Source: Clarkia xantiana subsp. parviflora
Lineage: Eukaryota; Streptophyta; Magnoliopsida; Myrtales; Onagraceae
DNA: 64,000 nucleotides
Assembly: GCA_036873135.1 (NCBI GenBank)
Contig: JAPTYO010000007.1
Location: 17,652,763 to 17,716,762, forward strand
Direction of reading: 5' to 3'
In this document: in pieces, positions 23,964 through 42,365 of the stretch
Layout: the number at the start of each line of letters is the position of its first letter
Position numbering within the stretch: the first letter of the stretch is position 1
Translations under genes and position numbers: made by a program
Notes under the pieces: generated by a model
The model's input: the letters and a program-made list of their open reading frames with translations, nothing else
Told to the model about the DNA's origin: nothing
Databases searched by the model: none

Positions 23964-24224
23964 CTAAACATGAATGTGGGATGTAATCTCTCTTTCGGCT
24001 AAATCAAACAACGAAGGTGATAGCCCCCTAAGAAGAAGAAAATTAAGACACATTCTATCCCGAATCTTGAACATGACCGCCAATTCATGCGCTAGCGTGT
24101 TGTCATCCCTTCTAATAAAATTAAATCTACTTTCTTTCAAAGTAGACATTAGTTGTTTGACATCTCGAATATGAACTTCAATATCCCACCTGCCTAGCCA
24201 TGTGAAAATTAATGTAGTATTCAC
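23964..24224 (-). pseudogene. fragment of an RNase H-like (RVT_3) domain
   Basis: The frame includes DIEVHIRDVKQLMSTLKESR and FNFIRRDDNTLAHELAV. It resembles the C-terminal part of plant RNase H-like domains found in LINEs and domesticated copies (FSFVRRxxNxxAHxLA pattern). There are no upstream catalytic residues and no reverse transcriptase nearby, so it is a relic. The similarity is by eye. Confidence 0.5.
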
Positions 24225-24604
24225 AATGTGAAAATCATTAAAATTGTGAAACCGGAAAATTACTGGTTCCTCTTCCTCCTGCTATCCTCTCACCTCCTTT
24301 TGGATTAGGGTTTAAATTTTGTAGTAAATATTGATTTGGCCAAAAAGAAAAAGTAATTGGAAAATGAGAATAATGAAAAATTATGAATAGTTTTATTCTT
24401 TCATTTATTAATTTTTAGAATAAAAAAGACTAAAATGATAAGTTGGTAAATTTTACAATTATAATCTTTAGAAAGCAATTAAAATAATTTACGAATTTCC
24501 CAAAAAAAAAAAGACACACACTAATTATTAGGGCCATACTTATTTTCACAGCCTACATCTATTTGTTTTTTTTTTATACTTTTTGTAAAAAAAAAAGAAT
24601 GAAG

Positions 24605-24765
24605 TAGTACGATTCTAAATCTATCCCGCTACATAACGTTTATAATGTTCAGACTTTCATGTTTATTTACGAAACATATCATTCATTTGAAAAATCAGCG
24701 CATATACTAATTCCAATCAACGGTAAGACCGCTAACATTGTAGTATAATTAAGAAGTCACTTTTG
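24605..24765. mobile_element. partial SINE-like repeat
   Basis: Shares the motif run AATCTATCCCGCTACATAACG, then CAGACTTTCA, with the SINE-like repeats at 36855 and 51305. Only the body portion is recognisable. Confidence 0.4.
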
Positions 24766-25015
24766 ACATGTTTATTATTGGACCGATCTTATTATTCCTC
24801 TATTTGTTTCCTCTTAAATTAAATCGTTTGATGTGAAATAATCGTTAACTCATGACAATTGACATATTCCGGACCTAGATTTAAATAATTTTGGCAATAA
24901 AATCAAGGGAGTATAAAGAAGAGATGATAGTAACACCAAATAATCTATAGTGATAGTGGCCAAAAAAATAATAATAATAATAATCAATAGTGATGGTCCC
25001 TATATACGTAGCGAT

Positions 25016-25314
25016 CACTACAAAAAAAATCCTAGTTGTTTATAAGAGATTTATTTATTTGTGAGATATATATAATCTTATTTGTAAGGGAGTGAAAATC
25101 TCTTATAAATATAATATTTAATTTGTTTTTAAGGGAATGAATCTTAACAAAAAAAACTTGGCTAGAAACTTTGTTGAAAAATCTCTTACACAATTTTGAG
25201 TTTTGAAAGGAATTTCTTTCAAAACATATAAATCCCTAAAAAATGCTAATAATTTGTGAGATATTTAATTTTCTTAAAATAAAGTCGTCACAAATTACCA
25301 ATTTTCTTATAGCG
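25016..25314. mobile_element. CACTA-like non-autonomous element
   Basis: Begins CACTACAAAAAAAATCC and ends with GTCGTCACAAATTACCAATT then TTCTTATAGCG, close to the inverted CACTA terminus. The interior has repeated AGAGATTT/GTGAGATAT units. The right terminus is mutated and no matching 3-bp duplication is seen. Confidence 0.5.
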
Positions 25315-27738
25315 GGTGGGTCTCTAATACAATTTTTTTTTGCCAAAATCTTTCAATTTTCTTTTAATCCATGGGTAGTATTTTTGCTCTACACCTAGAA
25401 TCTAAACAACTAGTAAAAAGTAAAGTGACAGAAGAAATCCAATAAGGTTTGATCTTAAAACCCCTAGTTGGATAGATCAAACTTAAGTACGTACGTTATC
25501 AAGCATCCTCAAATTACTGTTTCTTCATCCCTTTCTTTTCGAGGTTGTAGACAGTGAAGTTATAAATGGACAGTGGATCCGCTCTTGTCGGATCGGAGTG
25601 ACCATCCCTTTTTTTGTCGTTGTCTTGTATGATATTTATAGTAGATAGATACCGTCTAAAGGAAATGCGGAATATTTTTGTGTAAATGAAAAGTTAATAT
25701 TATATTTGACCCAAATTTCTTACATGACTGAACTTGTATAGGTAACTATATATCACCGAGTTGAGATCGCCGTAGACCGACTAGAAGTAGAAAGACTTAG
25801 CGGATCTGCCTATCACCACTACTGGAACTGGAATTAATTACCACTGGTTTTGAATGTGTTGAACGATATATGAATATATTTAATCGATTTTGTAATATAC
25901 CTAGCTAGGGGGAAAAATGAAGATGCTTAGTAATTAGTGAAAAAATTAAAGATTAATTGGTGCTGAGGACACTTGAAACTGTTAGGGAGCTGGGTTGGAC
26001 GGTATTCACATGATGCAATGGCCTATTCAAATCCTCTTACAATTACCATTTATGAGAAAGAAAGAAGCTAATGTCGTTGAATGCATGCAGATGGTACTCG
26101 ATCACTCACTGCATGAAATATTAAACTCTCTATAGCTTAGCTTAGCTTAGCTTAGGGTTGAGCTTGAGCCACGCTATACAAGGACAGAAGAGAGCTGCAG
26201 CTTTTTCGTTGTTATACATAACTAGCTGCTATTCTATTAATTATCTTGTAGCAAAAACTATACTTAATTAGTACAATTATTTACTGCACTACCTAATACG
26301 TTGTCTGCGTCATATATTATATATAGTTAGTTTACTGACTCGATCATCATATATTATTGCTTTTCAGTTTTCACAGAAAAGCTGGGTACCATCAGTTTAA
26401 TTAATTATTTGATTATGAGATATTTAATCTTCTTTTAAATGTGGCCAATTTTATTTAAACAAAACAAAAAAACGAAATGTATTATTATTATTTATTTGAA
26501 TACACACTGTATGTTTTGTTTTGAAACAAGAATAATAATAAGTGAAAGATAGAAAGTGGATGATGAAGCATGCATGCATGTATATCTCTGAAATGAAGCA
26601 ATCATAATGAGATTGATGATCTAAGAAGAATGTGCACTCATGGTATATAGACAAGCCTATAAATGAGAGTTTCCGAGGAATGGCATATACATATTTGAAA
26701 TTGAGATTTTTCTATATTTGTGTATAAAAAAGTTCCATGCATGCTATACAACAATTACGACTAGTATAGAATAGGGGAAGGAGGGGGGGATCTGGAGAGG
26801 AGGCGTGAGAAAGAGAGAGTCAGTAAGGTATTAATGAATGGGGACCAGATTGTGACCTAGACTCAACTTCCCTTCTCCTTCTTCCGACAACCACTCCTCC
26901 TAAACAAGACACAGGCATTTATAATCGTTGTCACCCAAAAGTTAAGTGGAGACAAAAAATATATATATTAAAGTTAATTAAGAAATGACTATTTCAAGTA
27001 TGGACACTAGAATAAATTGTTAGTTAAAATTTTATATTAGACAATTGCCCTCACGAAAATTCGCTTTTTGAATGCTTCTCGTGTTAGTTAAAATGGAACT
27101 TTGTAATTTTTGTTACATGTATACTTATGAATTACTTTGCGAATATATTATATCATTTTTACAATTTTTCTTCAATCAAGTGCAACCTACATGACCAATT
27201 TCATTTAAATTAAAATGAATATTTGAATGAACTACAAATTTGTCTACAATCAAATGTAGCTAACATATTTTTCTAAAGAATAATTTCAAATCGTTAGAAC
27301 TTGTGTACAAATTTCGTGTCCAATTAGTGTAATAAACCCTAAAAAGAAATTTGAAACAAAAGGGAATCCGCTTGGTTGCCTCCAATCCCCAAATGCCGGC
27401 CATTCTGATCACGTTGTTGAGTGAGAGTGAGACATCGAGTCCTTGTGTTATAAACCCTCGTACTCTGCTTTGCTGCTGCACTCACTGGCTACGTACACAC
27501 ACATACGACAACACACTCTCAGTCAATTGCCAAACCCTAGCCAGCCTTTTTCCAAACTACTTGTGCCACGCTTCCTCTCTTTCTCTCTCTCTCTATCTCT
27601 GTTCTGTGGTCCAGTCCAGTCCAATATATATAAATGCATGCATCCAATATATATACATACAATTTGGGTGATCCGAGGGAAAACCATACACATAGAAGAA
27701 AGACAACCAAGATAGAGAGAGAGAGAGTTGGGGGAAGA
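25315..27738. other. AT-rich DNA and probable promoter/leader of the HD-Zip gene
   Basis: No gene seen from 25315 to about 27500. There is a GCTTA tandem repeat at about 26135. The stretch 27570-27735 is a CT-repeat-rich, likely transcribed leader with a TATATATAAA box at about 27625. Confidence 0.45.
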
Positions 27739-29764
27739 ATGGATTGGGATGGCAGCTTAATAAGGTCAAGTTTTGTGAATCCCCGACCAGACAACTCCTC
27801 TAATGCTTCTTCCTTTAGCACCTTCCTATTCAACTGTAGCGTCGACCAGTTACCAGGTATTTACCGTATACCCTAACCCTATATATACATATACATACCC
27901 TTCATTATATTTATTTCATCAAGTCTCTCATATATATATATATATTAGGGTATGACACTGAAGAATCTTTTGCTCCATAAATATTCTCATTTATATAGTT
28001 TTCTCCCTCACAAACATTTTGAAGATGGTATATACCCATCATGTTAAACGAATTTGCGCACTCAGATAGTATCTTAAATCTTTAAACGAGACAGTTAATC
28101 AACTGTCCTAAAACTGTAATAAGATGATAAAGTGTATGTGTGTGGCTTAAATTATCTTTATACTATTTCAACATATTTACATGGGTTAATAACCTATAAA
28201 CTGTCTGAAGTTTCACTAATGTTGAAATTTAGTGTCTGACGTTAAAATGAAGTGTTTCAAGTTTCATTTTTGTTGAAATTTGGTGTTTCGGTGCGATGAA
28301 TTTAGGGTTTAGGGTAACGTGTGATTGGGTGGTTTTGGCAGGAAATATGGAGGCGAAGCATCATCATCCATTCGGAATGGTCCCGGAATCATCACAGGCA
28401 GGGTCGGGTTTGGGTGGGGAAAATTGCATTAGTAGTGGTGGGTACAATATTAGTTGTTATCAAGAGAGGAAGAAGAAGCTGACAAGTGAGCAACTGGACT
28501 CACTGGAGAGGAGTTTCCAGGAGGAGATAAAGCTGGACCCGGACAGAAAGATGAAGCTGTCCAGGGAGTTAGGGCTTCAGCCACGTCAGATCGCTGTCTG
28601 GTTTCAGAACAGACGTGCTCGTTGGAAGGCCAAACAGCTCGAGCGTCTCTACGACGCTCTTAAGCTCGAATTTGATGCCATCTCAAGGGAGAAGCTTAGT
28701 CTCCAGGAAGAGGTCTCATTCATTTTTTTCCTCGTTTCATTTCCATACTCAATACTCACTCTAAATGTTGCTTCATTAATTTGCATAATACTGCTTTCAC
28801 CTTAAAAAAATAATGAGGAAATAGATTATAAATAATATATTTAGGGTTCGGTTAATAAATTACAATCCATCGTAAATGCAATCGAATTTGTAAAGTTAGA
28901 TCAAGTTAAATTTGTAATTGTTAGATTATGAAAGAGAATAAATTAGATTTAAGTGAATAATGCTTAATTAGATCTTTAGATCTCATGTTTTCTGTGGGAG
29001 ATGGCTAATCACAATCCAAAACTTAATAAGATTTCAATCGTTTCACAGATCTCAATGTGTCTTAAGTTATCTGCTACAAATTCGACTACATTTTAGCAAG
29101 CCTATTTTTTTTTTCCCAGTTTTATCATTTTCTTTAATATTTTCGGAAAAAAACATTGAAAACCCCATCAACAATTAAAAAATAACTAATACAATGGAAG
29201 GCCCAACTCAGAGGGCCCGGTCATCCAATTCGATTGCCTACGAAATATTACGTGTTTCCCTTTTCTCTTTAGAGTTTATTACTTTTTTGGCCAAACTTTA
29301 GAGTTTATTACTAAGCTCATCAAATCTAATAAATACAATAATTGTATGAATGTTGGATCAATTGTAAGTGAGATTGTATATGTGCTCAATTAGTTTGACA
29401 ACTTGGAGTTTAACATGGTATAAAAGTCGGGGGTGCATTAACCATCGTTACAAAGGTGAAGGTTCACTCCGTGAACTGACTTTGTTCTTCTCTTTTAATT
29501 GTCTCCTTGAAGGTCTTGCGTTTGAGAAGCATGATAAGAGATCAGTCAACTAAGAAGAACACGGTCGGCTACACCGAACTCTCCGGCGAAGAAACAGTGG
29601 AAAGCACTTCCATCAACAGGCCACGAGAAGTGGCCACTGCGCACCATCACCACCAATTTGGGGCCACTCTCGCCGAATATAACAATACCATATCAGCATC
29701 TGCTGCCACTTACTGGGGCAGCAGTGTACCTTCTATTTACAATAATAGTACCAATAATCCTTAA
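27739..29764 (+). CDS. HD-Zip class I transcription factor, ATHB22/ATHB51 (LMI1)-like
   Basis: Three exons: 27739-27856, 28342-28712, 29513-29764; 246 residues. The homeodomain spans about residues 82-138, with [16 protein letters not shown] and the recognition helix [10 protein letters not shown] (126-135). A leucine zipper follows (about 139-174) and is split by intron 2 after LSLQEE. The conserved tail motif SGEETVE follows. HD-Zip I proteins bind CAATNATTG as dimers in the nucleus. The ATHB51/LMI1 branch controls leaf margin and meristem identity in Arabidopsis and tendril fate in pea. The chromosomal position matches ATHB22 (At2g36610). Intron 1 holds a transposon end close to its acceptor. 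Orthology to ATHB22 versus ATHB51 is not resolved by eye. Confidence 0.92.
28183..28290. mobile_element. single arm of a MULE-like element in HD-Zip intron 1
   Basis: Starts GGGTTAATAACCTATAAACTG and continues with GTCTGAAGTTTCAC and TTTGTTGAAATTTGGTGT, matching the arms of the 61240 and 9586 elements. The opposite arm is absent. It ends about 50 bp before the exon 2 acceptor. Confidence 0.65.
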
Positions 29765-30073
29765 GGGTAGAGATCTCTACAGTAGCTCTCTTGTAGCTCC
29801 ATATGTACTATCAGAACTATAGTTGGCAAAGTTCATCACTGCCACCTTTTAATGTAACTTCTAATCTCATTTCAATTGCTATAGTCTATAGATATCATAT
29901 TGCATGACAAATTAATGATCTGAGGTCCAAAGAGAAATGAGGCTCCACTGATATTGCAATAAAAGTGTGGCAGTAGAACAAACACCCAAAAAATAACTCA
30001 AGAGTTTCTCACTTTCTGGTTCTGATAACTAGTAGGAAAAGTAAATTACCAAAAGAGTTGCAAAACTAAGTGA

Positions 30074-31775
<1,702 letters not shown>

Positions 31776-31853
31776 GGTAACTGTTCTTCTCCGTCTCCCT
31801 CCAGCTCCAGCTGCAGCTCTGCTCCTCTCTTCGGAATTCTGAAATACCTTGAG

Positions 31854-31968
31854 AAACCCTAGAACAATATGGCCCCAATGTATACAACTGCGGAAGGCCT
31901 AGCTCTGAACCAAGAAACGCGTTGGCATAATATTAGGCCGTAGCCCGATTATTGAAATTTTGGGCCCA
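31854..31968 (-). promoter_or_regulatory. telo-box and site II motifs upstream of RPL24
   Basis: A telo-box (AAACCCTA, 31854-31861) lies about 80 bp before the start codon, and a palindromic site II element (TGGGCCCA, 31961-31968) about 100 bp further out. This pair is the known promoter signature of plant ribosomal protein genes. Additional GGCCCA words occur near 32517 and 32542, closer to the SRPK gene. Confidence 0.6.
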
Positions 31969-31969
31969 A

Positions 31970-36222
<4,253 letters not shown>

Positions 36223-36854
36223 GTGTTGTTTTGCAAAAAGAAAGTTGACCTCACTTCTAATACACACTGAGCTTTCAAGGCAAAGATACGGTTTTGTTCT
36301 ATTCTTTTCATATTCTCTCTAGTGATTGGATTAAACCGTCCATAATTGAAGGATACTATTGAAGTTAGAATTAAATAGTTTAGAAGGTGAGATGCTGCTG
36401 GTAGGTGATAGGTTTAGTTGGTGGTAAACACATTTTTACGCAAAAATGAAATGATTTTGCTCTACAGTGAAAGAGCAAAGATGGATGCAATAATAGATAC
36501 CCATGGATGCATTATACATTTATGATATATCTTAGAATCCAATGCTCACATGGGGATATCGATTGTAGTCATTTACAATAATACAAATTGGCTATTGACT
36601 AAATGGTGAAATGTCCACTTACTTCCCTAAGGTTTGGATCATGTTTGGATGATGGCAAATTGTGGACTGCACCATTTGTCTTTACTTTTTCTTTTTCATT
36701 AAGAGTATAATAATTGTAACATTTTTACTTCACGCGCTCATATTATGCAACTAGTGAGTTCGTAAGAGTTAAAAATGGATTAAATGCTAGTCCTATTTGA
36801 AGTTAACTTGCCTTTCTGTAACTTTTTTTTTCCTTAAAATAAATGAATAAGTTA
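36223..36854. other. 3' UTR and spacer after the SRPK gene
   Basis: No further gene. AT-rich, likely including the SRPK polyadenylation region. Confidence 0.5.
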
Positions 36855-37192
36855 GTATTAGTTGCGATGCTAGGTCTATCCCACTACATATTGTTCGGAC
36901 TCTCTTACTTACATATTAAAATTTTTCTAAACAAATTTATTGGACAGTTAGCGCATGCACTGGGTCCTTAACGTAGCATCGACAACATCCTAGTATAGTC
37001 AATAGACCAGCATGTTAAGCCTAATTTTACTCGCCTTCTATTATATCCCAATTTCACTCACCTCATATACCTAATATGATATGTGGGAAGTGACTACCGG
37101 TGGATTTGCGTTTTTAAAGCTAAACCAAATGAAATTATGAATGTAAACACATTTAACCACTAGACCACCACTATTGGTGGTGTATCCGGAAC
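36855..37192 (-). mobile_element. SINE-like repeat, copy A
   Basis: Shares an ordered set of words with the repeat at 51305-51625: CTAGTATAGT, CCTAATTTTACTCGCC, ACTAGACCACCACTATTGGTGGTG. The right end, read on the minus strand, starts GGTGGTCTAGTGGTTAAATG, like a tRNA A box. The B box is eroded in this copy. Confidence 0.5.
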
Positions 37193-37478
37193 TTTTTAAA
37201 TTAGCAGTTCAAGCGATAGAATTTATCTATGTAAGAATACACATTTATTAAATGGAAATGGATATTGATTGAAACATAAAGAAGATTCAATATTCATGCA
37301 AAAAGCTTCTTCTACAATTGACTACCTACCTATTCAAACTCAATAACTGGTCAACTAGACATTGGCCATATACCAGCAAAAATCAAACAACTTGACAACA
37401 CCACCTAATTTACCACTTGCTGCTAATCTAATCAAATTATCTCCTTCATAAGCTAGCTAGCTGCTACTTGAATAAAGA
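37193..37478. other. spacer and 3' UTR of the TauE/SafE gene
   Basis: Short AT-rich stretch between the SINE-like repeat and the stop codon of the minus-strand gene. No other feature seen. Confidence 0.5.
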
Positions 37479-40400
37479 TCACTGGCTGGTGCAGAAGTTC
37501 AAGAACCCCATGAACTCGTGATTCTCAATCATCTTCACACTCTTCATGGTGCCTACAACCCCTGTAGTAGTAGTAGTAGTAATGAACATGTAATTAATTA
37601 CGATAAGCAATAATATAAACCGTATCAAGGCGAGAGAGATTGATGTAATTACCCATTGTTAGAGCACTGGCAAAGATGACACCGGAGAGGATGAACACGA
37701 TGAGCGAAGCTCGCTTCAAGATGGTTACGAGCTTTCTCACAAAATACTGTCCCCAGAATCCCGCCAAGATTGATATCGTCATCAGATAAAGAGCTGCAAC
37801 ATTAAATATGTCCGTCCTTTCGTTATAATCGGCCGGCCATTATATATATATAAATCGATGCAGATAGTTACGCGACGGTTAAGAGGGGAAGTACCGTAAG
37901 GTATGGGGAACCTCTTGAGAAGGTAGAACTCAACCACCGACAAGGAGGACGAGTACATCATCACGAATGTGGCTGTCGCGCTAGCTACCTGTAACATCCA
38001 ATTATACATCACTAGTTAGTCCATAAAATAAAGGGTTACTAAACTTTGAGGGTGTAGACAATTTATTAACTTTAACCTTCTTTTTTTTTAATTATTACTA
38101 GCCAAACTTATGTATAGTTATTACAATTTGGAGCTCCGTCTAGTTTGCTAATGGAGACGGAAACATGCATATGACTATTAAGTGTAAACAACTTCTCTGA
38201 AGCTCGGCTAGTAAATTGTAAATTTTTTTAAAAAGTTCAGCTAGCAATTTAAGGAAAGAACATAGCAAAACATAAACAATATGCAAATTTCCTTCACCTT
38301 TCAATAGAAAATTAAAGGGACTTAACATATTGCAACTTTGTGTAAGTTCATCTAAAAATTTATTTAGAAAAAAGTTCACGAATAATTGTCGAAACACTTA
38401 AATTTGAGCTAGCATGTTGCTAAGTAGCCATTATGGGCTGACTCGTTGCAAATTGATATTATTTTAGAAACTTACACCTAGCTAGGATACACGTTGAAAA
38501 AACATTGGATATATTTATTGAAGGGTGGTGACGTTGAGTTGAGACACGAGAGTTTCGACTAGTTAAAATTAGTCATACCTGAGGTATGACTCCGATCTCA
38601 AGGAGAAGGGGGCCGAGAATGAAGCCGCCACCGGAACCTAGAAGACCACCGACACATCCACCTAGGATGCCGCAGAAGGCACAGAAGGCTATGTGGGGTG
38701 CAGTCCACTGGATCGTGGCTTCGCATATAGCCTCCATGTTTCCCTCCGACATCCTCTTTCTATGCTCCTTGTACAGTTTCACGGCCTCGTACCCAAACAC
38801 CACCAGTGCTACCGGAAACTGTATGTATTATGTATTAGAAAACGTTCACAATTGCTGTCCACGTCAGACACAATTATATATATAGGGGTTAACAACCTAG
38901 ATCACTTTACTAATCGTTATCTTAAGTTTAAAATATTAATATTCAATGTCCTAACTATCAAGTTGATTTCTATTTTTTTTTCCTCTTAAATTTTTCGAAA
39001 TAAAAATAGGTTTTTAAAGTATCAAATAAACACCTAAACCATGAGCAACAAACCAATACTTCAGAAAAGTGAAAAATAGCATGTTTTTGTTAATTAAAAA
39101 GTCAATTTTAAGCCATATCTAGTTATAACAAAGTGGAAATCACAAATCTAGTAGTTTAGACATCAAATATCACGTTTTAAATATGTGACAACGATTAGTA
39201 ATGTAGTCTATATTGAGACTGTTTTTAAAATTTTCAAATACAGAGTTGACATTTAGATTTTTTTTTGGTAAATGAGTTGACATTTAGATCACCATAGTAT
39301 TATTAACGTATACACAGAAAAGAAAACTGTAGAAATTATGGGTCCCAGTCGTTTGTTGTTTATGGGCGCTATTCTGTATATGAGATCTTCTACCCCAAAT
39401 ATACGACAAAGTGGGGTTTTGTTTTGTCTTACTATGTGCTTTTTCAGTGAAAGTCTTATTTAAGTTTACCTGTAAAGAGAAGAGTAGCCAGTACCAGCCA
39501 CTGCATGCTGCTACACCATTCTGTCAATCAAAGACCAACGGAGAGATTTATAAGTATATTTAAATTTTGGGAAATGGGTTTGTCAATTAATAATTAATTA
39601 CCTTGATGATTTGAAGGAGGAGGAAGCCGACCCATACTAATCCAAGCACCGTAAACCTTTTCCAGTTAATGTTAGAGCATATTGTTTGCTGCATTTATAA
39701 GATATGATGATTCATTACCTAGTTTAGTTTCTGTTTTTATATTTCTAATAATAATAAGATTAGATCAAATGTCATAATAATAAGATTAGATCAAATGTAA
39801 TAAAAATCTTCAAAATCTCACCAATTCTGTCTTCTGTTCTTTAGGGAGAAGTGGATCATATGGAGAATCTATTAAAACTGAAAAATTGCAGTATAACCAA
39901 CGTTAGGACGCAAAATTGACAGTAACTTCTATGTAACTTAAAGGTAGTGTAAAATGGTACCGTACTTTCGTCATGAGAATTTGATATGGTCTGTTGTTGC
40001 TTTGCCAACTCCATCTGCATTGACCAAAAAAAAATAATTAAATATTAGTTGGTCGTGAACCGTATATAATGTATTGGTTTAATCTTGAAATAAGATTCAA
40101 CAATGGACTCTACGTAGTTAAGGAGTTACAGTTGATTCCACTCATTACTCTAAAGACTATACAGAAATATATCACACCACGAAAAGTTGACAATGGTGGG
40201 ACTGGTCTCATGATAATATGAGGGACAGGATATACCAAGAGACTTTTACTAATAAGAGCTATATATATATATATATATATATATACACAATCATTAGGGA
40301 CCCTCCATACCTTTTCAGGGGCCAATAATGTAGAAGGCTTAAAAAGCAACATTCATCATCAGTCATCAGAACAAGTTCATACATCTTTAGGGACCAATCA

Positions 40401-41548
40401 TCAATGCAGAAAGCTAAGAAATTAGTAACATGCTTAATGCTTCAAAGTGTGATATTTGGTGTATTTGGAAATACTGTTAATGTATAAAGTCAATAGTTTT
40501 CTGACTTTAAACAATGTTTATCATAAAAAAACGAACCTTCAGCAGGGTCTCTTGGGTCCACATCTCTATCCCCTTGAAGAAAGAACGTGACGAAGTCCCT
40601 GCAACCCATCATTGTTATTAATATAAGGACCAAATTTCAGATCACTAAAAGCTGTAATTTCACAAAACAATCTGTATCACATGCACAACTCTATCAACAG
40701 TACTGCAGGGTGTGACGTCAGTATCTCACTGAATTATTATGACTATGTTGAAACAAATAAAAAAAGAATCTTTTGTCACAGTTTAGTTGCACTGCTACAA
40801 TTGCATCGTGTAACACAACTCATAAAAAATGCATAATGAATTTGATATAGGAAAAATTGGATAAGAGTACCAATGAAGAGGATAATGATGAGGATGGTAA
40901 TGAGCCAATAAGGGAAAACAACGCTGAGGGCTACACCAACTGTGATGCCAAGCATGAGCATCGGTTGGAACAGAAGAGCCAGCTCATAGTCTATGATGGG
41001 CACTTCTTTTGTCGGATGAGACACTCTTAAATTGTACCAAACTGACGACGCCGATGCTCCCATTATCATACCTACCCACACCCAACTTAATTAATTACTT
41101 AATTTGTTTGAACAACACGATTATAAATAATCTGCATGGACATGATTCTCTCTGACTTACACTTGGAAAGAGCAGCAGCCGACTTGGTGTCGAATCCGAC
41201 AATTAGTGTGAGCATGGGTACGAAGATGCCGCCGCCGCCAACACCGCCGACGGTTCCACAGGCAGATCCCAGGAACCCAATGACGGTCGCCACCGCAATC
41301 CTCCATCCGAATTCCAGTTCCTGCACCATCTCTGATTACAAATCGACCGAAAATAAAAACCGAATTTTTCTATGTTACTGAGAAAAGAGGGTACGTACCG
41401 GCCAGACTCTGTCGGGTGGAGAGTGGAATTGGTTCAATGTCAGTGACGTCGACTGCTCGATGTGATTCTGGTTGGGGAGGAACAGTACAGGGAGAACGGC
41501 GGCGGCGAAGCCAGCCAGAATATAAAGAACAAACCACCTCGTACCCAT
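37479..41548 (-). CDS. TauE/SafE-family membrane protein (sulfite exporter-like)
   Basis: Twelve exons on the minus strand: 41399-41548, 41161-41320, 40871-41071, 40537-40598, 39966-40014, 39822-39877, 39602-39688, 39470-39520, 38579-38818, 37895-37988, 37653-37793, 37479-37561; 457 residues. The N-terminus ([20 protein letters not shown]) looks like a signal or first membrane segment. Two repeated TauE halves follow, each with a glycine-rich loop: [23 protein letters not shown] and [23 protein letters not shown]. Many hydrophobic segments suggest about 10 membrane spans. Bacterial relatives move sulfur-containing anions across the membrane; substrate and location in plants are inferred only. 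The position matches At2g36630. The exon 2 acceptor was chosen to give VWPELEF. Confidence 0.93.
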
Positions 41549-41561
41549 GATTTTTACCCAG

Positions 41562-41588
41562 AGGAGAGGAGAGGAGAGGAGAGGAGAG
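41562..41588. repeat. (GAGGA)n repeat in the TauE/SafE leader
   Basis: About five tandem GAGGA units on the plus strand, just upstream of the start codon, so TCCTC units in the presumed 5' UTR. Confidence 0.8.
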
Positions 41589-42213
41589 GTGCTATTCTGA
41601 TATTTTGACGAGGAGTGTGTCGTTCATAAAAACATAAGTAATGAAGAGAGAGAGAGCAACAGGGTTTGGTTTAGTTTAGCTTATAAAGATATGATGAATT
41701 TGCATCACTTATATATTCCCGCTGCATAATATATTTATTATCAACATTGATATTTCTTTTTACTTCGTTATATATATTCATTAAATATCAACATTGATAT
41801 TTCTTTTTCCTTCTTTATATTATATATTTTCCTTCTTTATATTATATATATATATATATATATTTATTTTCAAAATTGTTATTTCGTCTTCATTCTTTTA
41901 TATATAATATAAATATAGCAGGTAAAAAATATATAGGTACACTCAACGAATAACTTATCAATTATAACTTAAGTCTTATGATATTTTTGTTAATATTTAA
42001 GTAAATTTCTAAATTCTCAGCTCTAGGAGATTCAATATTCAAACAAAAATTCTCATTATTGATCTTTTCTCCAGTCTAGAACTTTGTGTATAAAAGTCAT
42101 ACGGACTAACAACCACTTATTTCACTAGACTTTCTATAATAAAATGGCCGAACATATTTGCGTTCTGTCGCATATTTATAATGCGTTCTCCTTGATAGGA
42201 GATTTATAATATT

Positions 42214-42365
42214 CTGGTGGGGAGCGGAGTTGGTTAAAAGTCAGTGAGTCAACGGCTCGCCGTGATTCTGGTTGTGGATGAACAACATAAGGAGAACGGC
42301 GGCGGCGAAGCCCGCCACCAGATAAAGAATAAACCACGGCCACCACATACATACTATTGATTTTT
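42214..42365 (-). pseudogene. relic duplicate of TauE/SafE exon 1
   Basis: About 150 bp closely matches exon 1 of the neighbouring gene. It shares GGAGAACGGCGGCGGCGAAG, GTGATTCTGGTTG and TAAAGAA.AAACCAC in the same order, followed by a similar leader (GGGTTTAGTTTATAAAG). The base pattern around the start codon is changed (CATGATTTTT becomes TATTGATTTTT), so the ATG is lost, and the other eleven exons are not found upstream. It is a dead partial tandem copy. Confidence 0.75.
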
